From: Bugula neritina
Taxonomy: Eukaryota > Bryozoa > Gymnolaemata > Cheilostomatida > Bugulidae
NCBI GenBank assembly: GCA_964035545.1
Contig: OZ037768.1
Coordinates: forward strand, 8,547,241 to 8,611,240
Length of the DNA stretch: 64,000 nt
Reading direction: 5' to 3'
The notes beneath the pieces are model-generated. The model saw only the letters and a list, made by a program, of their open reading frames with translations, was not told where the DNA came from and searched no databases. Each line of letters opens with the position of its first letter. Position 1 is the stretch's first letter. Positions 1 to 22,838 of this stretch are shown here, piece by piece. The translations under genes were made by a program, and so were the position numbers.

Positions 1-119
1 TCATTTGAAAAGTGCTCTAAAGTTCTACTAGTTGGGAAATTGTTCTAATGTCTAAAATAAATTAGTTCCAGACATAGAAAGCATTCTATCATAGTTAAAT
101 GGCTTTAAAAGAGAACAGT

Positions 120-7191
<7,072 letters not shown>

Positions 7192-8869
7192 GGTAATGAT
7201 ACTAGAGACGTAGTTACGACTGTGTGTGTGTATGTACCTACGATAGCGCACTATCTGATGTATTAAAATGCAAAATATTGCATTAAGTCATGAGAAAGCT
7301 AATTTACTGTCACCATACTAAGATTGTATTTTAAAGTTCCAAGTGTGAAGTGGGTGGACACATTATGTATCACAATTGGGTAATCTTAGGAATAATGCTT
7401 TGTCCTACACATAAAAAGAGTAAAGAATGTAATTAGCTAGATGAAGCAGCTTAGTATTAGTAATTTAATTGGCTCTTGGACTTTTGTTGACTCTTGTTTT
7501 CAAAACTTGTCATTATTAAAGGCCTGAACACACTTTGTGAAAATGCTAAAGCAGGGCAAAATTATATTATGATATTTTTGAGCGACTAAAGCAGGCAGAC
7601 CTAGATTCTGTTAATTTGCTGCAAAATAGAAGAGATAAAATAGCATCAAGAATTGTATTTATATCATGACTAAATAAATGTTATTTGTTTGGCAATTTAT
7701 TCAAAAATGTTTTTCATGATGCCATAAGAAAAATGTGCACTGCTGTTATCTAGTACTTGGTTTTTAAGTTGCTTCTATAGTGGGTCATCAGCATTTGTTC
7801 ATACTCTAGCCATTTCTCAACTTATTTATAGCATAGGAGTTTTATTTAGTGTACTAGAATTTAAAGCGTAATATAGTCTATGATCTGTTCTAAATGAACA
7901 TGTTGTAAAGTTAAAAATAGAATAAATAAGTTATGTTGAAGTCAATGTTGAAATAAATACCAATTATCTGCAAGTTTATTGAAAAGAAAATTGCTGAGCA
8001 GGGTCTGAATTATAATAAATATTCTCAAGTTTGTAAATAAGCTTACGTATAACTAAATAATATGATTACACAATTCCCAATCTATATTAGATTCTAAGCT
8101 AGTATTTTGTAAATGGAATATTTATATGATAATAAATTTTTAGTAGTAAAATTATTTTACAAAATCTATAAAATAATTTGATTTCTAATACAGAAGAGGA
8201 GCAGTTTATCTTGCAAGCAACTGAGTAAGGGGGGGGGGGAAGCTCAGAAAATAGCCACAAAAACAACTTAGTGGGTGCCTTTATATAGTCAGTCACAGAA
8301 ATATCCACAACTCTAGTCAAGTATTATCACACTGCATGGTCTGATATTGCCTTGCGTGTGAAACATGTTCATACCAGACACATACATGCAGGCTCTATAT
8401 ATAAAGGCTACACCACAGCTCCATAATTATTTGAAGGGCATTATAGGTTGCGATATACTGTATTATATGTCTCACACATGACAAACTAATGAGCAATAGT
8501 TTCTTATTCTTTTATTAGCTATTATAGATAATAATGAGTCATTGGTCAATTACTGGAAGTGACTAAGTAGTGGAAAAATGTTGCTCTATAAAACAAAAAT
8601 TAGAACAATTACAAGTCAATGTTGAGACCTGATTCATCATTAATTAAAATAAAACAAAACTTTCAGACTAGAAAACTGTTCGATCAAAAAAACAATTAAA
8701 ACATGATAAATGAAATAAAGTTATATTAAAAAGTGTTAAAATGCAAAATATAACAATCGCATATCTACAACCTAGCAATTTTCTATGGACATAAACTAAG
8801 TTTTAAAGGTCACATTATTTCTCCAACAACGTATTGAAGACGAAGGCAACTGCTAATTTACTCAAGTGA
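7192..8869. other. Intergenic spacer between the Ig-domain gene and SARDH
   Basis: AT-rich DNA with no supportable gene. It should contain the promoter of the Ig-domain gene (right of 7191) and the 3' end of SARDH. A minus-strand AATAAA (plus-strand TTTATT at 8511-8516) lies about 355 bp past the SARDH stop and is the best polyadenylation candidate. A G9 run at 8231-8239 is the only other notable feature. Confidence 0.6.
8511..8516 (-). terminator. Candidate poly(A) signal of SARDH
   Basis: AATAAA on the minus strand, about 355 nt downstream of the SARDH stop codon at 8870-8872. Position and motif only; such hexamers are frequent in AT-rich DNA. Confidence 0.4.
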
Positions 8870-11800
8870 TTAGCTATAAAATCCCATCAACCTCTTGTCG
8901 TGAGGATCAAATGGACTCTTCAAGTGTGCTGTGGCATCTAGGAGTTGTCCCATCCTATCTATTTGGTAGTTGCCTGCAAAATAGCACAAAATCTTAGGTA
9001 TTAAAATAGCAGAATACAAAATGAAACAAATTTATGTATTTAAGGAAATAGAATCAGGTGCCCAAAACTGGACATGTCTTGCATTGGTTTAAAGTCGTAT
9101 TCTTCTAAAACCATTAGCTCTTCATGACACGACAGAACGCCTTAAGCATAGGAGATATTAGCAACTGCTCCTATTATTGATAAAATACTTACATGACGAC
9201 TTTGAAGTGGACAATGTTCAACAACTCATGCATTGCTGAAATTTATTACTTCCTTGTTTTTCAACACAAAACTGAGCTTTCTAGTTTTATCAGTAATAAG
9301 AGACATAAGCTAGTAACACAAAAAAATTAATCATAGGTAAACTTTTGATAAACTATCTTCTGTTTGTGGTTAAATGATGACATTATGCAATCTATGGATG
9401 AACTTATTTCTGTTTTGTTTAACAAAATTTCATGGAAGAGAAAATTTTTAGTGAATACCTAGACACCTGTATGAACATCCGAAGGCTTTCTTTGGCAGCA
9501 AGAAAAGTTTGCTTCATTATGTTAAGATGCTTCAACCATTTGCAAATAAAAATATGTGACAAGTCTAAATACCTACCAGACATGATGAACTCTTTATCTA
9601 CAGGACCACCAGCTGGATTCTTTACATATCCAACCGCAATCTCTTTATCCAAAGCAAATGCAAACTCCGCCCTCCGAATATAACCAACTGCTTCCCCATT
9701 TCTATATATTGTTTCTAGTCCGTGCAGAGCCAAGTTTCTACATCAAATATATTTTACATCAGCAACCAATGAAAACACACAGACTTGTTTACTTTGAACT
9801 AAATATGCAACATGAACTACACGGTACATCAAAACTAAACACAACAATGTATAGAATGTGCTAGAAGAATATAAAGTTGACAGACTTACTGATCAAGTGT
9901 GAAACACACAAGACGTTTCTGTATACCACTAGCCTTATACTCTTCAACTGCTTGTCTTCCAACGAATGGTATATCTGTTTTAAGTTTACATGTGAAGGTC
10001 AAGTCAGCCTCTAGTGGGGAGTCGTCTGATCTGATATCAGAGTGCCACAAATGGTAGCCTAGAATTCCAATAAATAGCTTGAGGTCAAAAATATTTATAT
10101 AAATATAAGGTAATGAAGCAAATGAAGCAAAGATTTTTTTTTGAAATGAATTTTTAATCAATACAGTAGTCTATTTCCCAGCTAATTTAATTTAATTTAG
10201 TTTCAATCTTTTCTATCTGATGTTCTCCATAATACATTTAACTAAAAAAATAAATGTCAACAAAATAGAAGCATATATTTAAATACTGAATTTACAAGTG
10301 ACGTGAAAATTTGCATTACTACAATGATAATCTTACCTTTTTCTATGCTAAGTGAATCTAATGCACGGTAGCCAGAGTTTCTTAGCCCGAATTCTTTACC
10401 AACTTCTCTTACGACATTATAGATGTCTTGCGCTGCAGAGTTTGAGGCATGCAGTTCCCACCCCAACTCTCCAATAAAACTAACTCTCATTGCTCTCACT
10501 ACATGCCCACCAATAGTTACGAGCTGCAAAAACACACAGTTTTTACAACCAGTTGCTTCAGATCAGAAATAGTCTCACGAATCATCAGTAACAGTGCAAT
10601 AGAAGAGATGTGTTCATTGTCATTCAATTGTTTATTACCTGGTGTGTTGAGAATGGAAAAGATTCGTTAGAGAAATCAGTTTGAGGGCAAAGCTTGGATA
10701 GAAGTCCGCGGCTACAAGTATATTTAATAAAATAATTTTTATATAAACACAACACCCATACCAACACACACCCATACCAACACACACGCACACACCCATA
10801 CCAACACACACGCACACACCCATACCAACACACACCCATACCAACACACACGCACACACCCATACCAACACACACGCACACACCCATACCAACACACACC
10901 CATACCAACACACACGCACACACCCATACCAACACACACGCACACACTCATACCCACGCATGCACGCATATATTTAACTGATGACACTACAGTTGTTGAT
11001 CTGTTTTAGCAATGTGTTCAGATGGTCAGCACATCACACCTATTTTTTGTGTTCAGCTGTGAATTGATTTCATTGGCTATTGCCCGAGTGTTGATTGGCT
11101 AAGTTTCTTTACATGTTGCGTGTGAGCGCTACTAACCAGGAATATTTTATTAATGTCTTGATCTCAAATAGTACTTTATATATTTGGCTAAATAGTGTTA
11201 GTAAATTATACTATTTGTATCACAAGAAAAGCAGAAAATACTGAACTGCATTCTCATCAGTTAGGACATTAAATTCTTATCAGCACACTTCTTAGAGCTA
11301 ATAGTAATGCTTAATAGTATGAGCTTCATACCTCTTTGGTCCTTGAATACTCAACAGAATCATATCATGAGACAAATCTTTTACTTGACAGTCCAACTTT
11401 TCTTGTGCAATAATATTCGTTATTCTAGATTTGAAATATGGGGCATATCTTCCACCAGTAGCTGCATAGTAACTTCTACCTTTGAAAACAGATTAGGCAA
11501 ACAGCTGCAAAATTGTATAATAATAATGGTTTATGGGTTTGAGAAAACCAAATATTATATTTCTGAAATATGCTTGAAACACCTAATGCAAAATTTGGTT
11601 TGTTGCATAAAAACTAAAAATCAATTATTATGATCTCAATAGTACAATGGAGGTTTTTCATGAATGAAATAGCTGACCAGCAAAGGTTTTCCAACATTGG
11701 GAATTTTCAGTCTATTTAAAAAATAATCAGTATATGACTACAACAATGAATATATGCATACAATGGCTGAAATTGAAGGTGAGCAGAAAATAATGACACA

Positions 11801-14800
11801 ATAATCAGTTTTAATTTTAGGTATACACAGAAAAGTTACTTACCTTCAACACCACACAAAGCCTGAGGACCATCATCTTCAACTACACTAACTGTGAGGT
11901 CACTCTCAATACCACCCAACTTGTTAAGCATACAAGTATAGGTGGTACTTCCTAAAATCAAAACATTCCAATTTCAATCATTACATTCTCAAAGAGAAAT
12001 AAATGAGAAGAACGTAAATTCCATAAATAAACAGGGTTAATAAGTTGCCCCACTTGCCATAAGAAATAATTATCTTACAATCACTTATAACACACAAGTT
12101 ATACCTGGATGTTTGTCCATGTTGTTACTAAATATCCATTCCGCAGCCTTTGTAGCATCAGGTCCACACAAGTAAAGTTTTCCAAAGTAGGACATGTTAA
12201 ACATGTTCACATTATTCCGTGCATTTAAACACTCTTCACCAATCTATATATGGACAAGGGGAAACAATCTGCCTTTAAACAATTGGTACACAACAAGTGG
12301 CAAGGACAATGTCTAATTTCTTACATTTTATTTTTAAGAAACCTTCTCAGATAGGCTAGTGCATGAAAAGTAAAGGGCTTACATCTCTAGTGAATAATTA
12401 TACTCTAAACTAAACCCTGGTTGAATCATGAATGACCGAAAGATTTTAAAGTTTTACCAAAAAACCTATGTTTAGCCACTGATCATATTTAAAACTGCCA
12501 TGGACTCAAATTGAAAACTCTAAATCTGAAAATCAATTTCGCAATTTACCAGAACCTACTAGATGTCAACTCACTATGTTATGATGTGCAGGGTGATCAA
12601 AAGTATAATCCATGGTTAGCTTTTCTGCATACGGATGTGGGTTGTTTTTGACATGCCCGTATTCTCCTTCATAATCGTATAGAAGAGGCTATAACATAAT
12701 GTTAATAGCCTGTAAAAACAACTATATAAAAGCATGATGTAAAATAAATATAAAAAAGCTCAACGAAGCGTTTTCAGGAAGAGAAAAGCCTTGAAGCCTG
12801 CAGTACTTTTTTGTATTTAAAAAACTTTGTGGTTCTACACTGCAAGATAAAATTCCACAAAGAAAATAGACAAGAGTGCTAAAAATAGTAATATCATGTT
12901 TTTATACTCTTTCATATTTCTTGTTTGATGCCAACATTTCTGCATTCCATCTTTAATAGCTATCAAATGTTATAACAGGAGAAATTTGATGCCACAATCT
13001 AAAAAGAAACTACCAAAACTGCCAATAACTAAAAATACAAATTCTACGGTTACTGAATTTTAGTCCGCAAAGCATAGTACTTTGAATATTTTAAGACAGA
13101 TTGTAACTTATACTCACAGATGTAACATTTCCAACATCAAACCAGCCAGGCCTTTCCCAACCACCCTTTGACTGATACACGCATCCATCTTTCAATAACG
13201 TCTAAAAATTTATAGTTTTATTAACTATTAGATACTAAATTTAAATTTACAATAATTTTCAAAAGAATTTCCAGATATTAATGGCGCCCTACCTCATACA
13301 AGGCGTCTCTTACACCAGGTCGTCCAGCTAAAGATTCATCATGCCGGTAAAGCATTGAGTATTTTTTAACAAAACTTTCATGCGCTGTTTCTCTCAGCCA
13401 CTTCTTGTTTCCTAAAAGTTTTTCATTAAACCTCCTGAAACAGAAATTGTGACCTCTCTAATAAAATCAAAATGAAGTCAATACAGTTGCAAATAGTTTG
13501 CAAAAGGTGGCTTGCCTATCGAACACATACAGGTATTCATATACATTATACAACAAAGGTATTTGTGTCGCACTTAGCTCAGGGTAACACGCGTTTCCCT
13601 GAAGTTTTATGCAACATGTACAGCAAAAATTTTACTGTAACAAACAAATTTAAATACACATACTCAAATCTGTCAATGCACTAGTAAAAACACTGAATCA
13701 AGCTCAAAGTTAAAAGTCTTGAAAAGATGGGTGTATGTGAATTGTGAATTAACATACCACTTTCAGTCTTTAAAACCAAAACATACTAAATCATTCCTCA
13801 TGCAATGCACACAGCTTGAATGAACTACACCTAAGACTTTCCATCTTTTCTTTTCTGTAGCCCACTCAAGTATCTAAATTATATTTAAAAAGAAACCCCT
13901 GACTGAGGAATTTGAAACTTGCCTTGCATCGTATGTAACCATATCCAGCTCTGGTTCTCCTCTGATAACCCATTGAGCTATCATCTTACCACACCCACCT
14001 GATAACATGGCTCCTCCGCTGTTCATGGTGTGACCATGAAACAGTCCAGATATGTAAGGATCTGGACCAATGATCGGCTTGCCATCAGCACTGAATGACT
14101 CTGCAATAGAAAAACAAACCACCCTGTCAAAGCTTTATATATATATTTGAATGGCAACAATAAATATTTTTTGATAAAATACTTTGTGGTTAATGATATC
14201 AACTTAATTTTTATGAAATGTTTAGACTTCCCTTTCTTTACTAAAATTGAAGAAGTCAAAATCTGGTAGGATTACACAACTCCAAAGTATATGAAATATT
14301 TTAGAGTATACTTTTGATTTTTATTAATATTTTAATGATGTTTAGATTTGTTTCTAAACTGTTAGCCCTGAAAATTTGTTACTGAAAACTGCCTGAGTAT
14401 ACTTCTGAATGCTTTAAATACTGAAGCATCACTTTTATATATAAGACTATAAGCTGAATTATTGTATTAGTAGAAGATAAATTAATTAGAGACTTGTTTA
14501 CTACATACCAGGTCCAGAAACTGTTGACCTTATTCCAACCTTCGAAATGTCAGGGACTCGCTTACAAGCATTTTCAACGATATCACTTATAGCCTCCCAG
14601 TTTAAATCAAAAAGTCCAAAAGAAAAATCTTTCGCCACCTAAAATTAAAAACTAATTTTCAACGCAATGAAGACTTTCAATCACATTGAATAATAAATCT
14701 CTAAGAAAATCACAGACAAACTTATATCATGACTAAAGCAAGTTTTGTCAACAAAAACAACATCAAAATTGTTGAAAAAACAAGTTGAGAATTGTGTTTT

Positions 14801-17800
14801 ATCTACATAACATTAATTTCTCATAGCATCTCACTAAATGCATCTCTATTTTACACATATTATAATCAGTTTGTGGAGAATATTAAATTACAAAACCAAC
14901 ATTTGGCAACTCTCCAAAATATGCTCTGGGAATATGACCAATGACTTAGCTTGAACATTTTACTGCTGCTATGAACTAATGCTTATATAACACAGAATCA
15001 AAAACTGCTGCTATGAACTGCACCACTCTTATGTAACACAGAAATATAAACTTGAATTGCTCACTCCGTTCTCTAAGAAAACAGGTCGTGTCTCAAATCC
15101 CCCGACTTGAAGAACGTCTCCTTGCGCCTTCAGATAAAAAGAATGTTCGTGATCTCTAACATTAGGCATACCTCTCACACCTTCTATAGCCTCAGTTACT
15201 ACATAGGAGTGTTCAAACGACAGCTGGGGTATGTTCATTTCAAAAGACTTCAGTATGTGAGGAGTCCAGCAACCTATCAGAAAAGAATATTTAGAATCAC
15301 TGTTATAACAAATGCAACGAATTCAATTTTTGCTCAATATTTTGCTCTGAAGGTGACACCTTTCATCCTGAAATGCAGTATCAAAATTTACAACTTTTTT
15401 ACAGCAGTAAGTTTGTAGAGGCATTGACTAATGTCTGGACATAGAACCCTTACTAAACTAAAGAACTACGCCATGTATAAAGCATATTTTCAGACAGACA
15501 ACATGTGTTTTGAATTTTTTTACAGTTATATGCCCAAAGTTGAACTTGCATGTTGCTGGTATGGCATGAGTTCTCAACTAGGTGAGTTAATTGTACTATA
15601 AACACATTTTTGAGTTTATGATGAATATTTTAGTATAATTATAACATATTATTATAATATAAACCTCCACAAATGACAACATTGTCCGTCTCAATTCTTC
15701 CTTTTGATGTATTTACTGCTTTGACCCGTTTTCTCCCCATGGAATCAACACCAGTTTCAATTTCTATTACTTCACAATTTGTGATTGTCTGCAAGAGAAT
15801 ATAAGTATTTCATTTAATACTAGCTGAGTTTGTATAAATGTATGTACAGCTGCTAGCAGGGATAGCAAAACACAGTGTTCCCTTCATAGCTTACGGATTC
15901 CATAGGTCATGAGAAGGGCTTGGGCCCAGTTTGTGGCTTATTTATGTGTATATGGGGACAAAATCTAATGGATCCATGAGTTAAATCTAGTATTATACCA
16001 TGTCACGAGTTGAAGGTTCAGGACCCGTAGCTTAGTGAGATACGGATAGAGCACTGTAAAAATATAAAGTATAGATATTGAAATATTCATTAATAACTAA
16101 TTTTGTTTAATTATTCCTAAACTAAAATAAGTAAACACCACACTTTTTTATTCGTAGCCAGCTTTGATTTATTAAGATATATTTTGCAAAGCCTGGAACT
16201 TCAGTAAGAACGGTATACCACCACAGTAACAATAATTCATGTATAAAGGCAGTTATCTGAGCAGAAAATTAGAATTACAAGCAAAGCTGTGAACAAAGAA
16301 AAAAATGAAGAATAAATATGGTGGAAAGACGGTCACCTGAGCACCGTTGAGTTTAGCAGCTCTAGAGAGAGCAGTACAGTACCCAGCAGGGTCAATGTGA
16401 CCGTCAGTTGGAGAGTAAAGGGCTCCGACTAGATCATCCTTATTCATTATTGGGTAGAGTTTCTGTGCCTCGTCTGGAGTTAGAATGTGTGACTCAATCC
16501 CCATGCACTCACCAAACTGAAACATACAAACACAGACAGTCAAACAAAGCTAACCATTGAGCTTGGTATATAAATTTTCAGCTATGTATTTGCTCTAAAC
16601 TCTAATAAATAATCCTAGCTTGACCTATCAAACAAAACAGTTACACTAAACCCAAAGAATAAATGAATTAAAAACCTAAACCAAGTCAAAAGTTTTCATT
16701 GCATCAACAACAAAATAGCTATTCATTGTGGCTATAAGTTTACAATATTCAACGATATACATTAGATTGCAACTTGGTAATATAGTTAATCATTTTTAAA
16801 GACATGACGTAATAATTAGCCTTTGTACAAGACACTTGCAGCTTTCAGTCTTTTAAACTCTTCTATCCTCTGTTTGGTACATCCTAAGAAAAGTCCCCCA
16901 TTCATTGTAAACCCAGAGTTGACACCTGTTTCTTCTTCTATGGTAAACATGATGTCTCTGGTGATATTACTCAGCCACAAGTCTGTCTCGTCTGCTCTCA
17001 GTCTCCATAGCATACCTACAGACAGGAACAGCCTCTGAACCAGGAAATACTAAAGGAACTCTGCTACCTGGCAAATTGCTACACAAATACTATTACAGTT
17101 ATGAACTGCATATTGTAAAATTATAGTAAAATCATCTTATTTGTTCACTTCACTGTAGGCACTTTGGCACAGCGTGTCATAATTTTAACCATCATCTTAA
17201 TAAAATCAATAGACTGAAATATACAGACAGCTGAAAAAACTCTGCCAGACAAAATTTATACATTAAAGAGTAGGTATAAAAGAAAAGGCTAAAAATCTAC
17301 TCAAATTAATCAGCTAGCGCTAAGCTATTCCAAATAAAAAATAAAACTGTAAAATATTGTATAAGCAGTCGACCAAAAATCTATAAAAGTGACTAAATAG
17401 CCTTTGGTTGACATTTACTAAACCAGTTTAGATATTGAAAAGTTTCATATATTGAAAAATTCAAAATTCATCAAGTTCTAATTTATAACCTACCAGCTGT
17501 GTGCCATGATGTGCCAGCTGTGAGTTGGTCCTTCTCAACCAACACAGAGTTCGGCAACCCAAGTTTACTCAAGTGGTAGATGGTACTACAGCCCACAGTA
17601 CCACCTCCAACTACTACAGCATCTGCTCTGCTTGGAACTGAGGCTACATTATCTGAGTTTACATCTTTCAGAGTTCTGTCAAACAGAAATGAATTCTAAA
17701 GGCGTAACACTAAAGGACTTAAAGTTGAGTTGGAGTTGTTTTTTCTATTATAAGCACTTTTTGGTGAGTATATCATATCTTCCAGGAAAAATATATAATC

Positions 17801-20021
17801 TGTATAGTTTACTTTAAAGCATAAGCAAATTTTTCTAAATTCTACAAGTTCAATCATAAGGCGACACAACATTGTTGGATGGAGCTTTTCTGAACTTTCA
17901 CAGTGGTAGTTAAGTGAGAACTATTATTCCGTGACAGGATTACTACCAGGAAAATGGGCCTACTAATGCCACAGCTTGTCACACCACCACATCTTTATAT
18001 TAAACTTTTACAGTATTATCTTGCAAGTTGCTACATACTTACTACTAAACTAAACAGCTCGCAGCAAAAATAAAATATAAAATCCTTGATACTGCGTTCA
18101 GCAACCCGCTTCCATGCAGTACTGAAGTCTGCTTATATAGGTGACCTAGAAGGAGCTCAGTCATTATTCATGGGTCATGCTTCGGTGCACATCCCAGGCA
18201 AGCGATGCGCAGTAAACGACCGGAAACAATATTATAGCTAGGCTATGCAAGCCATCTAAGATTCAAAGGTTCATTGCTGAAAGATTCGAGTTTATAGAAA
18301 TATTCAAATAAAGGTTGGGGAATAAGGAAAAGCTGTCAGCTTATATAAAAATATATTTATTTGACTAGCCTACACATGCATTGTGCTGCCTGTTTGACAA
18401 TGATCTTTTATCTCTAATCTAACTTCTTAATAAATATAACCATGCTTCTATCACACAGAGCCCCTTTTTATAATAAGAAGATAAGTAAAACAGAAAGGGA
18501 GAAAAACCACATTAATGATTACAATCCCAGTTTGTCATTTATGTTTAGTTAAAGTTATAGCCTATAGGCCATAGGGCATGTAAAATAGATACTTCACAAA
18601 TTTAATCATTTCTGTCAAAAAATTTAATTACTGCTAAAAGCTTCATTTCCATTTATTGGGTTAGCTTATCTATAAAATGGGAGAGGTGAGGTCTTTTGTA
18701 GACCCTATAAATTATAAAAACAAGACCTAGCACTCTCATATAATATAATATGCAGGGGCCGATTTACCACACATAACATAGACTATAGACTATAGAATGT
18801 AACAATGGACAATTACCTTTAGTAACTGCGCATATAAAAACACTGGATATAAAAAAAACAGACAGACCTATAACTAGCAGACCTTGCTAAACATAAAATC
18901 CTATTTCCAAATTTAAAATAGTTGGTAGAAAGTTGATTGGGTCAGTAATGAGTAGTAGGCCTATACTGGAGCTTATCAATGGTCTACTGCATGCTACTTA
19001 ACAGTATCAAAATGATCACTAAACTAACAAACTAGCTTGCAGTAATATAGTAGCTGACCGTAGTTGTACAACATACATATAACAGCTTAGAGCAGCATCT
19101 GATTTTATTTATTCTGGCTCTAAAATAGTAATGTTGCAATAGGTAGTAATCATTTAGTTTAAAAATGCGATCTTTAAATCTTTAAATGAACTTGCAGTAA
19201 AACCCATAATTATTATATCTCTGCACATCTTGCAAAATTAAATTCAGCAAACTGTTCAAAAAGGGATGTTTTTTGGAACTGAAGCTGACATCTTCAATCA
19301 TGCACAATATTGATATTGAATCTCAGCTTTCTGAATATTAAGCAGGACACTAGTTACTAGTTAGGTACTTTAGATAATAATATATTATACTAATAGTAAT
19401 TTATGAATGATGTTTTATCCTTAAGACTAACTATGAATATAGAGTAACATTTTAAAATATAATACTAAGAGTTACATTCAGCAACCTACTCAATATCAAG
19501 TCTATAATTATAGTAAGATAAAGTCATTTATCTGTACGGATTGATTACATAATAATATAAAGAGACTTATGAGTATAAAGTTAAACTATAAATAAGTACA
19601 ATGCTGAATAATAATCATAGTGTCAGTGTGGATAACTGGAACTATACTATTATTAATGTTAGTAACAACTAATGTGGCAAGCCCGCGTATAAACAGGCAG
19701 CACCAAGTACCATTAAAACATAGTTACATGTGATACTCAGACTATGGGTGTGAGTTGTGACAGTCACAGTTGATGTTGACACAGAAATTGAAAGTGGATG
19801 ACTTACTTGTAAGGGACTTCTCGCTTCTCAACTGCCACAAACCTTGCTTGAGTAAATTTATTAGATTTGATTGTCTGCTTCAATAAATTTAGATTACTTG
19901 TTAACCGATGCATAATACAGGTAAAGTCACTGATGTCTTTCCTAGTCAAACTAAAATTTAAGCATGAACTCTGCAAAGCACGTTTTGCCGAGGGTAGCTG
20001 TTTCTCCAACTGAATGAGCAC
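8870..20021 (-). CDS. SARDH: Sarcosine dehydrogenase, mitochondrial
   Basis: Nineteen exons splice in phase to 942 residues: 19807-20021, 17494-17675, 16834-17015, 16337-16516, 15665-15788, 15065-15273, 14509-14638, 13923-14100, 13293-13434, 13118-13201, 12575-12688, 12105-12243, 11844-11951, 11332-11479, 10639-10711, 10337-10523, 9890-10058, 9577-9737 and 8870-8973. The enzyme demethylates sarcosine to glycine in the mitochondrial matrix, passing electrons to ETF and the one-carbon unit to tetrahydrofolate. Visible features are a dinucleotide-binding VVVGGGTVG (about 92-100), SWHTAG whose His (about 130) is the expected covalent flavin site, the DAO fold, and C-terminal GCV_T/aminomethyltransferase domains ending in [12 protein letters not shown]. 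Length is close to the human 918. The first Met gives an acidic start; an in-frame Met at 19913 ([12 protein letters not shown]) looks more like a mitochondrial presequence. One intron is GC-AG. Closely related dimethylglycine dehydrogenase was considered, but the sequence follows SARDH throughout. Confidence 0.95.
10755..10946. repeat. Higher-order minisatellite, 3 x 64 bp
   Basis: Nine units begin CCCATACCAACACACA. They alternate 16, 24 and 24 bp, where the 24-bp form adds CGCACACA, and the 64-bp trio repeats exactly three times. It lies in the SARDH intron between exons at 11332 and 10711. Confidence 0.95.
13435..13922 (-). other. GC-AG intron in SARDH
   Basis: The minus-strand exon ends GATGCAAG and the intron begins GCAAGT. 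Using this GC donor joins the flanking exons in phase as ...YDAR-RFNEK..., matching the IRRF region of the family. The only nearby GT donor (GTTTCA, 4 bases further) puts a stop in the next exon. The intron ends TTTCAG. Confidence 0.8.
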
Positions 20022-20056
20022 ATGTTCTGAGCATCCGAAATTATTGCAAAATCATT

Positions 20057-20113
20057 ATTGGTTGCATTCAACCGTCCTGACGTCGTGACGTCAAGAGAGG
20101 CAAAGTTCACGTG
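20057..20113 (-). promoter_or_regulatory. SARDH proximal promoter: CCAAT box, tandem CRE, E-box
   Basis: Moving upstream from the SARDH start codon (20021), the minus strand shows a CCAAT box at 20057-20061, then two abutting CRE-type octamers at 20078-20085 (TGACGTCG) and 20086-20093 (the perfect TGACGTCA palindrome), then a CACGTG E-box at 20108-20113. CREB/ATF and bHLH factors are the families known to bind such sites. Actual regulation is inferred. Confidence 0.55.
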
Positions 20114-20468
20114 TATAATATTATTACGCTGGTTGCTTGACTGATTATAATTTATATGGAATCATTGCGAATTCCTTGTGACAGCATCAAATTTAATAGT
20201 CATAGACTCATGCTGATTCTTCATTGCCCTGATGATGGTCACCAGTATCAGTTATCATGATTATGATACTGAGACTGAAATTATCATTATGTTAATACTT
20301 TTAGCCATACTTATAGCTATAATACTTAGTCATTACAGCTATAATTGAAAATGTTTACTATCATGATTGTGGTATTGCTAAACCCCCAATAATATAATTA
20401 TTATAATAATGATGAACCCCAGCATTGGTAGAACAGGGTACTAAGACCCACACAAAAGTACAAGGTAA

Positions 20469-21687
<1,219 letters not shown>

Positions 21688-22838
21688 TGCGAGCATATAC
21701 AAAGATAAAGTTTAAATTTACAAACACAACTCCATAATATAGTTCTACTAGTTAATTGTAATTATGCCAGTGTTGGGAGGACCTAACTATGAATGCAAGT
21801 TCACACAGGCATCTTTATCTTGTTAACCAAAATAAACTAGAAAATAGTTGAAAATAAACCTTGCCCAATATCATAACTCCTGTGCATGCTACAATACTGC
21901 AGGTTTATCTGGCCTTCAGTCAATAATGCAACTAGGCACTTCACATGCATAATAGTAGAGTAGTAGACTGTTGCTGTGATAAAACTATGATTGATATTGC
22001 TTTTCCTGCGATGTTAATATGTGCATAGTCCTAGTTTATACCAGATGAGAATTCAAGACATAAGTATTAAAGTCTTGTTGTGCACCATTATGTCATTATT
22101 TTGGTGGAGAGTGTTAAATCTGTTTGCAAAAAGGTTGATACAGAGTAATTATATGTGACTTTGACATTGTTTAAACTTTAGAGGATTTGATAAAGCTACC
22201 AGCAACAAAGTTTTTTCCTTTTTTCTAATTACTAAAATGTTTTTTGTTACCATGAACATTTTGAACTTAAATTAGCATGAGTGATTATCGGGCTGAATGT
22301 GATGACATAAAATTATTAACTTATCCAATCATATTGCTTCTAAATTTCTATACTTTCCACTGAAAAATTGCATTCAGTGAAAAGTAAGTCTAGGAGTTGA
22401 ATGCCATGTTTTGAGTCAAGTTATTTTACATAAATTTTGCATTGTGGAAGAAATGCAATGTTGAGCACCATAATTATGGTTGGTTAAATAGTAAAGTAGA
22501 TAGTTCTGTTTTTAATCTGTGGGAACACTTGAAATCGATGCTTTGCTAGTTTCAAATTTGTGATGATCCTGCGATGCATGTTCCAGTTATTAGTCTGGTT
22601 ACAGAGCATACCATTTTTTAAATATACAAAATGCAATGTTCAGAAAAGTCTTTTATTGTAGGTATCTATATCAGTTCCTTTTGTGTAAGCTTTTATGCTC
22701 CTAAAAGTTTCTCAATTTAGCTTGCCAGCTGTGTCTTTTGGCTATTTCCTGCTTAGCAGTTTGCAAAAGTTGTATAAATAAAAATTTGTCATTTGATGCA
22801 AGAAGTTTAACTTTATAACTTGTACATTTCCTCCACAG

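Noticed and set aside
16010-16060. tRNA-like A-box sequence (GTAGCTTAGTGAGATACGG), a possible SINE head
   Set aside because: No matching B box at the right distance, no A-rich tail and no second copy were seen.
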